Shown here one piece after another: positions 54,850-63,239 of a stretch of DNA of 64,000 bases (its first letter is position 1; each line of letters opens with the position of its first letter). Location of the stretch: contig CACJYD010000002.1 of the NCBI GenBank assembly GCA_902597545.1, positions 62,001-126,000 of the forward strand. The letters are read 5' to 3'. Position numbers and translations under genes: made by a program. Source of the DNA: an uncultured Bacteroidota bacterium (GTDB taxonomy: Bacteria > Bacteroidota > Bacteroidia > Flavobacteriales > Flavobacteriaceae). Below the pieces are notes generated by a model. The model saw nothing but the letters and a program-made list of their open reading frames with translations, did not search any database and was not told where the DNA came from.

Positions 54850-55860
54850 TTATATTTTTAATTTACTAATTAGTTTGGAAATTTGATTAACATTTAGAAA
54901 ATCAGGGTTATTTCCGGAATGATAATGAAAATCCATAACGACTTTTTTTGCTTTATGAGATTTAATAAAATCCTCTAAATTCCATTGCGGTTTTGCAGGT
55001 AAAATGACATAATAATTATCAATTTCATACGTAAAATAAGAATCTGCTGGTGAAATCATCTCTTCATGAATTTTTTCACCAGGTCTTATACCAATTTCTA
55101 CTAACTTACAGTCAGGACATACAGCTTTGGCAACATCTGTCACTTTGTATGATGGTATCTTGGGTACATATAATTCTCCTCCCCATGAATTCTCTAAAGC
55201 ATGAATAACCATCTTAACACCATCATCAATTGAAATATTAAACCTAGTCATGTTTTTGTGCGTTATTGGTAATTTTCCTGTTTCTTTTTTTGAAATGAAG
55301 AATGGTATAACTGATCCATTTGAACCCATTACATTACCATATCTAACAACACTAAATTTCAATGATCTTTTACCTTTAATATTATTTGCTGCTATAAATA
55401 GTTTATCTGATGCTAACTTGGAAGCTCCATAAAGATTTGTAGGAGCACACGCTTTATCTGTTGATAGTGCAACCACACTATTTACATTGTTTACAATAGC
55501 TGCATTTATTACATTTTGGGCACCTATGATGTTCGTTTTTATACATTCATCAGGATTGTACTCTGCGATTGGAACATGTTTCATTGCTGCTGCATGAATA
55601 ATATAATTAACATTCTCACAAGCTCTAGATAATCTATCTTTGTCTCTAACATCACCAATAAAAAATCTTATATTTGGATAAAGGTGGGAAGGATAATCAT
55701 TAGCCATGTTATACTGCTTCTGCTCATCTCTAGAAAAGATAATTAACTTGTTTACTTTAGGCCACTTTTTTAGAATTTCTTTTACTAATGCTTTTCCTAG
55801 TGAACCAGTACCCCCTGTTATTAAAATATCTTTATCGTTTAGATCAAAAGAATTTTTCAT
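54850..55860 (-). CDS. pseB: UDP-GlcNAc 4,6-dehydratase (inverting) PseB
   Basis: The 336-residue cytosolic SDR starts at ATG 55860 (MKNSFDLNDKDILITGGTGSLG). An upstream in-frame start would add 31 residues and overlap ahcY, so it is rejected. Motifs are TGGTGSLGKALV, YIIHAAAMKHVPIAE, and the catalytic STDKACAPTNLYGASK with the normal Tyr, unlike the long membrane dehydratase of this array. PseB makes the L-arabino 4-keto sugar, the first step of pseudaminate synthesis. It begins 4 bases after the ahcY stop. Confidence 0.94.
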   Translation of the reverse strand: MKNSFDLNDKDILITGGTGSLGKALVKEILKKWPKVNKLIIFSRDEQKQYNMANDYPSHLYPNIRFFIGDVRDKDRLSRACENVNYIIHAAAMKHVPIAEYNPDECIKTNIIGAQNVINAAIVNNVNSVVALSTDKACAPTNLYGASKLASDKLFIAANNIKGKRSLKFSVVRYGNVMGSNGSVIPFFISKKETGKLPITHKNMTRFNISIDDGVKMVIHALENSWGGELYVPKIPSYKVTDVAKAVCPDCKLVEIGIRPGEKIHEEMISPADSYFTYEIDNYYVILPAKPQWNLEDFIKSHKAKKVVMDFHYHSGNNPDFLNVNQISKLISKLKI

Positions 55861-55864
55861 ATAT

Positions 55865-57172
55865 CTAGTATCTATAATATTCAGGTTTGAATGGTCCATC
55901 AACCTCAACTCCAATATATTTAGCTTGCTCAGGCGATAATTCTTCAAGTTCAACTCCTAATTTTTCAAGATGAAGTTTAGCAACTTTTTCGTCAAGGTGT
56001 TTTGGAAGCATATAAACCTCATTTTTATATTTTGATGAATTATTCCAAAGTTCCAGTTGAGCTAAAACTTGATTAGTAAATGAATTACTCATCACAAAAC
56101 TTGGATGACCAGTAGCACAACCTAAATTAACCAATCTACCTTCAGCTAAAATAATAATATCATTACCATCAATATTGTATAAATCAACTTGTGGTTTAAT
56201 CTCAACTTTTGTATTTCCATAATTTGAATTTAGCCATGCCATATCAATTTCATTATCGAAATGACCAATGTTACAAACAATTGTTTTGTCCTTCATTTTT
56301 CTAAAATGATATTCAGAAATAATATCCTTGTTTCCAGTTGCAGTAACAACAATATCTGCATTATGAATTACAGAACTCATTTTTTTAACCTCATAACCAT
56401 CCATAGAAGCCTGTAATGCACATATAGGATCAATTTCTACAACAGTTACAATTGCACCAGCAGCACTAAAAGATGCTACAGTACCCTTTCCAACATCTCC
56501 ATAACCAGCTACAACAACTCTTTTACCAGCCATCATGACATCAGTGGCCCTTCTGACTGCGTCAACAGCACTTTCCTTGCATCCATATTTATTATCAAAT
56601 TTTGATTTTGTAACAGAATCATTGATGTTAATTGCAGGCAATGTCAATGTTCCATTTTTTGATCTTTCGTACAATCTGTGAACCCCAGTTGTAGTTTCCT
56701 CTGATAAGCCCTTTATATCAGGAACCAAATTTTTAAAATTATCTAAAACCATATTGGTTAAATCACCTCCATCATCAAGAATCATATTTAATGGTTTTTG
56801 CTCTTCACCAAAAAATAATGTTTGCTCAATACACCATTCAAATTCTTCTTCATTCATGCCTTTCCAAGCATAAACAGAAATTCCTGCTTTAGCAATAGCA
56901 GCAGCTGCATGATCTTGAGTGGAGAAAATATTACAAGAGCTCCAAGTTACATCTGCACCTAATTCTACAAGAGTCTCTATTAGCACTGCTGTTTGAACAG
57001 TCATGTGCAAACAACCAGCAATCCTTGCTCCATTAAGTGGCTTTTTACCTTTAAATTCTTTTCTTAAAGACATCAAACCTGGCATTTCTGCTTCAGCAAG
57101 ATTGATTTCTTTTCTTCCCCAATCTGCTAATGATATATCTTTAACTTTATATTTTACAAACTTTTTTTTCAT
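55865..57172 (-). CDS. ahcY: S-adenosylhomocysteine hydrolase
   Basis: The 435-residue enzyme splits S-adenosylhomocysteine to adenosine and homocysteine. It has the NAD site [18 protein letters not shown], the substrate-side [29 protein letters not shown] and the C-terminal family ending FKPEYYRY. Length and motifs are normal. It lies 1 base after metK and 4 before pseB on the same strand, so this methyl-cycle gene appears built into the polysaccharide operon. Confidence 0.97.
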   Translation of the reverse strand: MKKKFVKYKVKDISLADWGRKEINLAEAEMPGLMSLRKEFKGKKPLNGARIAGCLHMTVQTAVLIETLVELGADVTWSSCNIFSTQDHAAAAIAKAGISVYAWKGMNEEEFEWCIEQTLFFGEEQKPLNMILDDGGDLTNMVLDNFKNLVPDIKGLSEETTTGVHRLYERSKNGTLTLPAININDSVTKSKFDNKYGCKESAVDAVRRATDVMMAGKRVVVAGYGDVGKGTVASFSAAGAIVTVVEIDPICALQASMDGYEVKKMSSVIHNADIVVTATGNKDIISEYHFRKMKDKTIVCNIGHFDNEIDMAWLNSNYGNTKVEIKPQVDLYNIDGNDIIILAEGRLVNLGCATGHPSFVMSNSFTNQVLAQLELWNNSSKYKNEVYMLPKHLDEKVAKLHLEKLGVELEELSPEQAKYIGVEVDGPFKPEYYRY

Positions 57173-57173
57173 A

Positions 57174-58424
57174 TCATATATTAAATTTTTCTTTAATTTT
57201 TTCTACATAATCTAATTTTTCCCATGTAAATAACTCTACTTCGAATTTTTTGGTTTTGCCATCAATAGATTTAAAAATTTTATTTACTTTTTTAGGCTTT
57301 CTTCCCATGTGACCATATGAGGATGTTTCACTGTAAATTGGAGATCTCAATTTTAATCTCTTTTCAATAAAATAAGGTCTCATATCAAAAATTTCCTCAA
57401 CTTTTAACGCAATTTCACTGTCTGATATATTGATTTTTTTGGAATTGTAAGTATTAACATATATACCCATTGGTTCAGCAACCCCTATTGCATAACTGAC
57501 CTGAACTAAACATTCATCACATAAACCGGATGCTACAAGATTTTTTGCTATATGTCTAGTAGCATAAGCAGCACTTCTGTCAACTTTACTTGGATCTTTT
57601 CCTGAAAAAGCACCACCTCCATGAGCACCCTTACCACCATATGTATCCACAATAATCTTTCTACCTGTTAAACCTGTATCTCCGTGAGGTCCTCCAATAA
57701 CAAATTTTCCAGTTGGATTAACATGATAATTAATTTTGTCATTAAACAAAGACCTGTACTCAGGATACTTATTTAATAATCTGGGTATTAGATAATTAAT
57801 AACATCATATTTTATTTTTTTCAACATTTTTGCTTCATCATCAAAATCATCATGCTGAGTAGAAACAACTATAGATATAATTTTTTTGGGTTTATTATCA
57901 TCTCCATATTCCACAGTTACTTGAGATTTGGAATCTGGCCTAAGATATTTTATATCATTATTTTCTCTTCTGATTTCTGCAAGCTCAATTAGAATTTTAT
58001 GTGATAAGTCAAGTGGTAATGGAATAAAATCTTTGGTTTCATTGGTAGCATAACCAAACATCATTCCTTGATCGCCAGCACCCTGAAGTTCTGCTTTTTC
58101 TCTTTCAACACCCTGATTTATATCAGATGATTGCTCATGTATTGAAGATAGAATTCCGCATGATTGTGAATCAAACATATAGTCACTATCGTTATATCCA
58201 ATTTTTTTTATAACGTCTCTTGCAATTGACTGAACATCAAGTGAAACTTTTGATTTAACTTCACCTGCCAAAATCACCTGACCAGTAGTAACTAATGTTT
58301 CACATGCAACTTTTGAAGATGGATCAAATGCAAGGAAATTATCGATTAAAGCATCACTTATTTGATCTGCAACTTTATCCGGGTGACCTTCACTAACCGA
58401 CTCTGATGTAAATAAATAGCTCAT
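57174..58424 (-). CDS. metK: S-adenosylmethionine synthetase
   Basis: The 416-residue protein starts at ATG 58424 ([17 protein letters not shown]); a longer frame upstream has no family match. Motifs are [40 protein letters not shown] and [19 protein letters not shown]. It makes SAM from methionine and ATP. Adjacent to ahcY, it completes two steps of the methyl cycle, supplying the locus's two methyltransferases. No SAM riboswitch is possible in the 8-base gap upstream. Confidence 0.97.
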   Translation of the reverse strand: MSYLFTSESVSEGHPDKVADQISDALIDNFLAFDPSSKVACETLVTTGQVILAGEVKSKVSLDVQSIARDVIKKIGYNDSDYMFDSQSCGILSSIHEQSSDINQGVEREKAELQGAGDQGMMFGYATNETKDFIPLPLDLSHKILIELAEIRRENNDIKYLRPDSKSQVTVEYGDDNKPKKIISIVVSTQHDDFDDEAKMLKKIKYDVINYLIPRLLNKYPEYRSLFNDKINYHVNPTGKFVIGGPHGDTGLTGRKIIVDTYGGKGAHGGGAFSGKDPSKVDRSAAYATRHIAKNLVASGLCDECLVQVSYAIGVAEPMGIYVNTYNSKKINISDSEIALKVEEIFDMRPYFIEKRLKLRSPIYSETSSYGHMGRKPKKVNKIFKSIDGKTKKFEVELFTWEKLDYVEKIKEKFNI

Positions 58425-58432
58425 AGTTAAAG

Positions 58433-59263
58433 TTATGTTATAGCACGACCTTTCATTTTCTCCCAATCTCTATTAGATCTAAGATCGTCATTTGTTTCTT
58501 TTGTTGATGTTAAAACGTGGTTTGTTGTTCCATGTTTTTTTGTAAGCTGAATGATTGCTGATAGGTCTTTTGGAAAACAATGACCACCAAAACCTAAATC
58601 ACCATCTGGACCAGGAACTGCCCAATGGGACTTTCCTAATCTTTTGTCAAGAGTAGCATATTCAACAACTTTATCATAATCGAGATCTAGAGACTTGCAT
58701 AGTTGATACATTTCATTAGCAAAAGATACTTTGGTTGATAAAAAACAATTAGTAAAATATTTTACCATTTCTGCATGTGATTCGCCGGTTTTGACAATAT
58801 GAGCATTAGGAAATACTTTCGAATAAACTTGTTTTAAAATGGATGTAGCTGGTCTAGGTCCACCAAGAATAATTCTACTTTGATTATTAAAATCCTCCAC
58901 TGCATTTCTTTCAGTTAAAAATTCAGGATTGAAAACAATATCTAAATTTTTATACTTTTTATTGAGTTCTTTAGTCGTTCCAGGGACAACAGTTGATTTA
59001 ATTACAACAATAGATTTGACTTCATTAAGAATTGAGACTGTCTCCTCAACCAAACTAATATTACAATTTCCATCTTTATCCATTGGGGTTGGAAGACAAA
59101 TAAAAATAATTTGGCATTTCTTCTTAATAAAATCAATATTTGAATTTGACAAGGAAGGTTTTAGATCATATGTATAAACATCAAAATAAAGTTTAAACTT
59201 TTGATAAATTGCATTACCAACAAAACCTTGACCTATGATACCTATATTCATGTTGTTTTTCAT
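58433..59263 (-). CDS. Short UDP-glucose/GDP-mannose dehydrogenase-like protein
   Basis: The 276-residue protein begins with a Rossmann motif MNIGIIGQGFVGNAIYQKF and has IIFICLPTPMDKDG, the central helix domain with FNPEFLTERNAVEDF, and the catalytic-cysteine loop GFGGHCFPKDL near residue 227. Family members have about 430 residues; the C-terminal UDP-sugar-binding domain is absent. Some phage and marine bacterial relatives are equally short as I recall. It may still oxidise a UDP-sugar to a uronic acid, feeding the UDP-xylose synthase nearby. It is the first gene of the array. Confidence 0.8.
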   Translation of the reverse strand: MKNNMNIGIIGQGFVGNAIYQKFKLYFDVYTYDLKPSLSNSNIDFIKKKCQIIFICLPTPMDKDGNCNISLVEETVSILNEVKSIVVIKSTVVPGTTKELNKKYKNLDIVFNPEFLTERNAVEDFNNQSRIILGGPRPATSILKQVYSKVFPNAHIVKTGESHAEMVKYFTNCFLSTKVSFANEMYQLCKSLDLDYDKVVEYATLDKRLGKSHWAVPGPDGDLGFGGHCFPKDLSAIIQLTKKHGTTNHVLTSTKETNDDLRSNRDWEKMKGRAIT

Positions 59264-59272
59264 AGCTTCGCT

Positions 59273-59295
59273 TGTTCAGTTACAAAAACCGAACA
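59273..59295 (-). promoter_or_regulatory. Inverted repeat at the 5' end of the polysaccharide operon
   Basis: TGTTCAGTT (59273-59281), a 5-base gap, then AACCGAACA (59287-59295): a 9-base dyad with one mismatch on the plus strand that becomes a G-U pair in the minus-strand transcript. It overlaps the end of the -7 box and the expected transcription start, 10 bases before the first gene. It could be an operator or a leader hairpin; not a terminator, as no T run follows. Confidence 0.5.
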
Positions 59296-59301
59296 AAGAT
59301 A
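59294..59301 (-). promoter_or_regulatory. Promoter -7 element of the polysaccharide operon
   Basis: The minus strand reads TATCTTTG, an exact TAnnTTTG match, 31 bases before the first operon gene. A TTG at the usual spacing was not found. The inverted repeat just downstream overlaps it by two bases. Confidence 0.55.
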
Positions 59302-59333
59302 TCAACTTATTTAAATTACAGCTGAATTTAAGT

Positions 59334-59840
59334 TTAATTTTCAATCAGAATTAAATAATTCTGATTAGGAAGTTTATGAGATACTAAAAAACAAACTTTC
59401 CTCTCTATAACTTTTTCAATCTTAGATTCTAACTGTTTAAGATACTTTAAATCAATATTATCTCCAATTATCAAAACCTCTATAAAACCACTGTCTAACC
59501 CTAACGCATAATCCCCTAAAAGAGCAATTTTATCAACAAAGCCAATTCTCTCATAGACTTTTTCTATAATTTCTTCTAACCCCAAATACTTGTGAATGAT
59601 TTGTTGAATGACTTTGAAAAGAGGATGTTTTTTATTTGCAGAGTAAAAAATTTTATTTTCTCTGGCCTTTTTTACTAAATAACCAGCACTCGATAAATTA
59701 TTTAATTCTTTTCTAACAGAGTTTGTCGATTCACCAAATTCATTTGCAAGTCCATTTAAATAACCTTCATTTTGAATATTAACAAAAAACTTAATTAAAA
59801 GCCTTAATCTTGTTTTGGATTTTATTAAAGTACTTAACAT
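59334..59840 (-). CDS. Winged-helix regulator with degenerate nucleotidyltransferase-like C-terminal domain
   Basis: Residues 1-80 of this 168-residue protein form an ArsR-like winged helix with a recognition-helix pattern GESTNSVRKELNNLSSAGYL. Residues 100-165 read IALLGDYALGLDSGFIEVLIIGD, like a minimal nucleotidyltransferase fold but without the catalytic GS-x10-DxD residues, so probably a ligand-sensing remnant. Similar regulators sit at capsule loci of Bacteroidetes. It lies 70 bases upstream of the operon on the same strand and is divergent from UDP-xylose synthase. Its start codon overlaps an inverted-repeat array, which suggests self-regulation. Confidence 0.8.
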   Translation of the reverse strand: MLSTLIKSKTRLRLLIKFFVNIQNEGYLNGLANEFGESTNSVRKELNNLSSAGYLVKKARENKIFYSANKKHPLFKVIQQIIHKYLGLEEIIEKVYERIGFVDKIALLGDYALGLDSGFIEVLIIGDNIDLKYLKQLESKIEKVIERKVCFLVSHKLPNQNYLILIEN

Positions 59841-59860
59841 TAAGTAACAAATTTACTTAA
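59831..59860. promoter_or_regulatory. Three-half-site inverted-repeat operator candidate
   Basis: TACTTAA (59831-59837), TTAAGTA (59840-59846) and TACTTAA (59854-59860) are three perfect half-sites giving two dyads with 2- and 7-base spacers. The array covers the regulator's ATG (59838-59840) and its -7 box. This is the expected site for autoregulation by the winged-helix protein. Confidence 0.6.
59848..59855 (-). promoter_or_regulatory. -7 element of the winged-helix regulator gene
   Basis: The minus strand reads TAAATTTG, exactly TAnnTTTG, 7 bases before the ATG. If used, the mRNA would be leaderless or nearly so. It lies between the second and third operator half-sites. No -33 TTG was seen. 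Confidence 0.45.
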
Positions 59861-59879
59861 TTTTTTGTTAAAAAAAGAA

Positions 59880-59887
59880 TAAATTTG
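59880..59887 (+). promoter_or_regulatory. -7 element of the UDP-xylose synthase gene
   Basis: TAAATTTG on the plus strand matches TAnnTTTG exactly and ends 2 bases before the first possible start codon, again pointing to a leaderless transcript. No -33 TTG at standard spacing; the upstream region is a run of A residues. Confidence 0.4.
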
Positions 59888-59889
59888 GT

Positions 59890-60831
59890 TTGGTGAAAAA
59901 AATTTTAATTGCTGGAGCTGCAGGATTCATCGGCTCTCACTTATGTGATTTTTTTATAAAAAAGGGTTACCAAGTTATTGGTTTAGATAATCTTTCTACT
60001 GGCCGAATAGAAAATATCGCACACTTGATAAATAATTATAATTTTTCTTTTTTAAATCAAGACATTAACAATTTAAATGTAATTGAAGAAAAATTAGATT
60101 TTATTCTCCACTTTGCATCACCAGCAAGCCCAATAGATTTTAGGCTAAAACCTTTTGAAATTTTAAATTGTGGCTCGGTTGGAACTCAAAATTTATTTGA
60201 CTTAGCTTTAAAAAATGATGCATTAATACTTTTAGCCTCATCATCTGAAGTTTATGGAAATCCATTGCAACATCCTCAAACTGAGGAATATATTGGAAAT
60301 GTTAATTCTTTTGGAGAAAGATCCGTTTATGATGAATCCAAAAGATTTTCTGAATCACTAGCTTACGCTCATATAAGATATAAAAATTGTAATGTGAGAA
60401 TCGCAAGAATATTTAATACTTATGGTCCTCGCATGAGAATCAATGATGGTAGAGCTGTACCAAACTTTATAAATCAGTTAATATCAAATAAAGATTTCAC
60501 TGTATATGGGAATGGAAATCAAACTAGATCATTTTGTTATATTAATGATTTAGTTGATGGTATATATAAATTGCTATTATCTAAATATAACAAACCAATT
60601 AACCTTGGAAATCCAAATGAAATTTCAATAAATGAACTTGTTATTAAAATTAAAAATCTTGCAAAAAATAATTTAAAAATCATTTATAAAAAATTACCTG
60701 CTGATGATCCAATAATGAGAAAACCAAATATAGAAAAGGCAAACAATATTTTAAATTGGAGGCCAATTATAAAATTAGAAGATGGTCTAAAGAAAACATA
60801 TAATTATATGATAAAAGAAAATAATGCTTAG
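59890..60831 (+). CDS. UDP-glucuronate decarboxylase (UDP-xylose synthase)
   Basis: The 313-residue extended SDR has NAD motif GAAGFIGSHLCDFF, LDNLSTGRIENIA, the catalytic YDESKRFSE, and the UXS-typical RIFNTYGPRMRINDGRAVPNF followed by YGNGNQTRSFCYINDLV. It converts UDP-glucuronate to UDP-xylose. The start is TTG 59890 or GTG 59893; GTG gives the usual VKKILIAG beginning. Divergent from the regulator and from the shortened UDP-sugar dehydrogenase, which could supply its substrate. Confidence 0.88.
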   Translation: MVKKILIAGAAGFIGSHLCDFFIKKGYQVIGLDNLSTGRIENIAHLINNYNFSFLNQDINNLNVIEEKLDFILHFASPASPIDFRLKPFEILNCGSVGTQNLFDLALKNDALILLASSSEVYGNPLQHPQTEEYIGNVNSFGERSVYDESKRFSESLAYAHIRYKNCNVRIARIFNTYGPRMRINDGRAVPNFINQLISNKDFTVYGNGNQTRSFCYINDLVDGIYKLLLSKYNKPINLGNPNEISINELVIKIKNLAKNNLKIIYKKLPADDPIMRKPNIEKANNILNWRPIIKLEDGLKKTYNYMIKENNA

Positions 60832-60840
60832 ATTTAAAAT

Positions 60841-61545
60841 ATGAAATCGAATAATTTCATTTATTCTAAATTAATTTGTTTTTTCCTTCTCATTTCATGC
60901 TCATACCCTGAAATGGAGAGTGACATTCTAGTATATGAAAATACTTTTGAAGACAACGTGCTTGAAAATATTGATGGAGGGGAAATCAATTCATATAATA
61001 ATACAAAAGTAATTGGTCCTTTTAATAATGACGGATTCACACTGCATTTAAATGATATTGGGGATCATGATTATATTTTTATATCATTTGATCTTTATAT
61101 TCATGGTTCTTGGGACGGAAATCGAAATGGTTTTGACAATAATGATAAGGGCGATATTTGGTATATGAAAATAAATCCTGGAATGGATTTACATAATGAT
61201 ATAAGTTCAAATTTATTTAAAACAACTTTTTCAAATAGCCCATGTTTTGACAACTATTGTTTGAGGCAGTCATATCCAATGCCTTATCCATTTGAAAATA
61301 TTCCGAAAAAAGGCTCATTTCAAACTGATTTACCTGTAACCTGCAGAAGTAATTTTTTTGGAGGTCCAACTACTATATATAAAATTGAAAAGGAATTTTC
61401 AAGCTCAGGCAAATCTGTTGTCATAAGATTTTATGATGAACTATATCAACCAAATGCTATTGATAAAGATGGAATTCCTCAGCAAAAATGTGATGAAAGT
61501 TGGTCAATTGATAACTTAAAAGTTAGAGCAATTAAATACAAATGA
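60841..61545 (+). CDS. Lipoprotein of unknown function in the capsule export region
   Basis: The 234-residue protein has a signal peptide with lipobox FLLISC (Cys20) followed by SYPEMES. The rest is rich in Asp, Asn, Gly and aromatic residues with short beta-strand patterns (ISFDLYIHGSWDGNRNG, DESWSIDNLKVRAI), suggesting a beta-sandwich, perhaps calcium-binding. I recognise no family. It lies 9 bases after UDP-xylose synthase and overlaps the Wzi gene by 4, so it may assist capsule attachment at the outer membrane. Confidence 0.7.
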   Translation: MKSNNFIYSKLICFFLLISCSYPEMESDILVYENTFEDNVLENIDGGEINSYNNTKVIGPFNNDGFTLHLNDIGDHDYIFISFDLYIHGSWDGNRNGFDNNDKGDIWYMKINPGMDLHNDISSNLFKTTFSNSPCFDNYCLRQSYPMPYPFENIPKKGSFQTDLPVTCRSNFFGGPTTIYKIEKEFSSSGKSVVIRFYDELYQPNAIDKDGIPQQKCDESWSIDNLKVRAIKYK

Positions 61546-63239
61546 AATATATAAAGTTTGTCCTGATTTTATTTTTTATTGAATTTAATTTTAGTCAAAC
61601 TTATGATTTAAATGACTTTAGTTTCTATGAATATCAAAGAAACAAGCAAATTATTGAACAAATATCTGATAATTTTTCTTATACAATTAGACCTTTTAAT
61701 AGTAAATTTTCAAATTCAAATTTAAATTTATTATTTCCTAATATATTGAATTTTGGAAACAACAATAATCTAAAACTGATTCCAATCAATTATAAAATTG
61801 AATATAACTCAACTAATCCTTATAACAGGAATAATGGCAATATGATTCCCAACAGAGGATATCAGCACATGATAAGCTTTGGCTTACATTTAAATTTGGG
61901 ACCATTAGAAATTCAAATTAAACCTGAGCATATTTTTGCTGAGAACAAAAAATATGAAGGTTTTTGGTCTGGTCATTACGATTCTATATGGGCTCTAAGA
62001 TATAACTGGTGGAATCACATAGATACGCCTGAAAGATTTGGTGAAAAAAGATATAACAAGTTTTTAAATGGTCAGTCCTATATAAAATTAAATTTTGGAA
62101 AATTAAGCTTTGGAATTTCAAATGAAAATTTATGGTGGGGTCCATCAAAAAGAAATAGTATTATGATGAGTAACCATGCTAGTGGTTTCAAACATTTAAC
62201 ATTTAATTCAAATCGACCAATTAATACATTTTTTGGAAATTTTGAGTTCCAACTTATAAGTGCAAGATTAGAAAGTTCTGGATTTTTACCACCGGACCCA
62301 TTTAGAGAATTTAATGGTAGAGGTCTGTGGATAAATAAAATTAATCAACTTGGAGAGGATGATGATTGGAGATATTATCAAGGTCTAGTTTTTACTATTT
62401 CTCCAAAATGGCTTAATGGTTTACACATTGGTGTAATAAGATGGGCTCAAATGTATTCTGCACTTGTTAGAGGGAAGTATGATTGGATGGTGGGTAGTCC
62501 CTCATATTTTCCAATTTTTAATAATCTTTTTAGAAAAGCAGATAAATCTGTAGATTATGAAGCTCAAATTGATCAAGCTGGAGGAGCTTTTTTCAGATGG
62601 GTTTGGCCTGAATCTTTGGCAGAGTTTTACGGAGAATTTCATTTTAATGATGCTAAATATAATTTAAGGGATCTTTTATTAGATTCTGATCATTCACGTG
62701 GAGTTACATTAGGCTTAAGTAAAATATTTAAAAGAAAAAATGATAATAGTTACTATGCTTTTAACTGGGAATGGACTCAGCTTGAGCAAAGTGGTGGAAG
62801 ATTACTAAGAGATGCTGGTTCTTGGTATTTACACTATAATGTATATGAAGGTTATACTAATAATGGTGAAGTAATTGGTGCTGGTATTGGGCCAGGGAGT
62901 AATTCTCAATATATATCATTTTCATTAAACAAAGGTTTTGAAAAATATGGTATTTCTTTAGAAATAATTGATCAAAATAATGATTTTTACTACCAAGCCT
63001 TCAATAGCGCTAATGACTACAGAAGATATTGGAAAGATTTTAATCTACATTTAGATTATCGAAAAGAATTTAAAAATATTTTTGCATCTTTTAAGATAAT
63101 TTATAATAGAAGTTTGAACTACCAATGGGAGCTGGAAGATTATGCTACACCTTACTATCATCCCGGAAGAGATGTTAATAATTTTCATGTTAATATCAAC
63201 TTGTTATACAAGTTTTCAAATAAAAAAATTAATTATTAA
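61542..63239 (+). CDS. Capsule assembly protein, Wzi family
   Basis: The 565-residue outer-membrane beta-barrel has a signal peptide ending near NFSQT. Wzi-family signatures are LWWGPSKRNSIMMSNHASGFKHLTFN-type positions (about 200-225), YRWWNH-like aromatic blocks and repeated barrel strands to the C-terminal INLLYKFS. Wzi anchors capsule polymer on the cell surface. The gene follows the lipoprotein gene with a 4-base overlap and ends 11 bases inside the convergent glycosyltransferase gene. Its presence makes the neighbouring operon likely to produce a capsule. Confidence 0.88.
   Translation: MKYIKFVLILFFIEFNFSQTYDLNDFSFYEYQRNKQIIEQISDNFSYTIRPFNSKFSNSNLNLLFPNILNFGNNNNLKLIPINYKIEYNSTNPYNRNNGNMIPNRGYQHMISFGLHLNLGPLEIQIKPEHIFAENKKYEGFWSGHYDSIWALRYNWWNHIDTPERFGEKRYNKFLNGQSYIKLNFGKLSFGISNENLWWGPSKRNSIMMSNHASGFKHLTFNSNRPINTFFGNFEFQLISARLESSGFLPPDPFREFNGRGLWINKINQLGEDDDWRYYQGLVFTISPKWLNGLHIGVIRWAQMYSALVRGKYDWMVGSPSYFPIFNNLFRKADKSVDYEAQIDQAGGAFFRWVWPESLAEFYGEFHFNDAKYNLRDLLLDSDHSRGVTLGLSKIFKRKNDNSYYAFNWEWTQLEQSGGRLLRDAGSWYLHYNVYEGYTNNGEVIGAGIGPGSNSQYISFSLNKGFEKYGISLEIIDQNNDFYYQAFNSANDYRRYWKDFNLHLDYRKEFKNIFASFKIIYNRSLNYQWELEDYATPYYHPGRDVNNFHVNINLLYKFSNKKINY

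Noticed and set aside
55861-55953. Longer N terminus for PseB overlapping ahcY
   Set aside because: The 31 extra residues precede the normal SDR start and overlap the ahcY C-terminal codons in another frame; ATG 55860 gives the family start.
57174-58432. SAM riboswitch before metK
   Set aside because: Only 8 bases separate metK from the preceding gene and no structured leader is visible.
58425-58466. Extended start for metK
   Set aside because: [17 protein letters not shown] is the conserved beginning; the extra residues overlap the dehydrogenase end.
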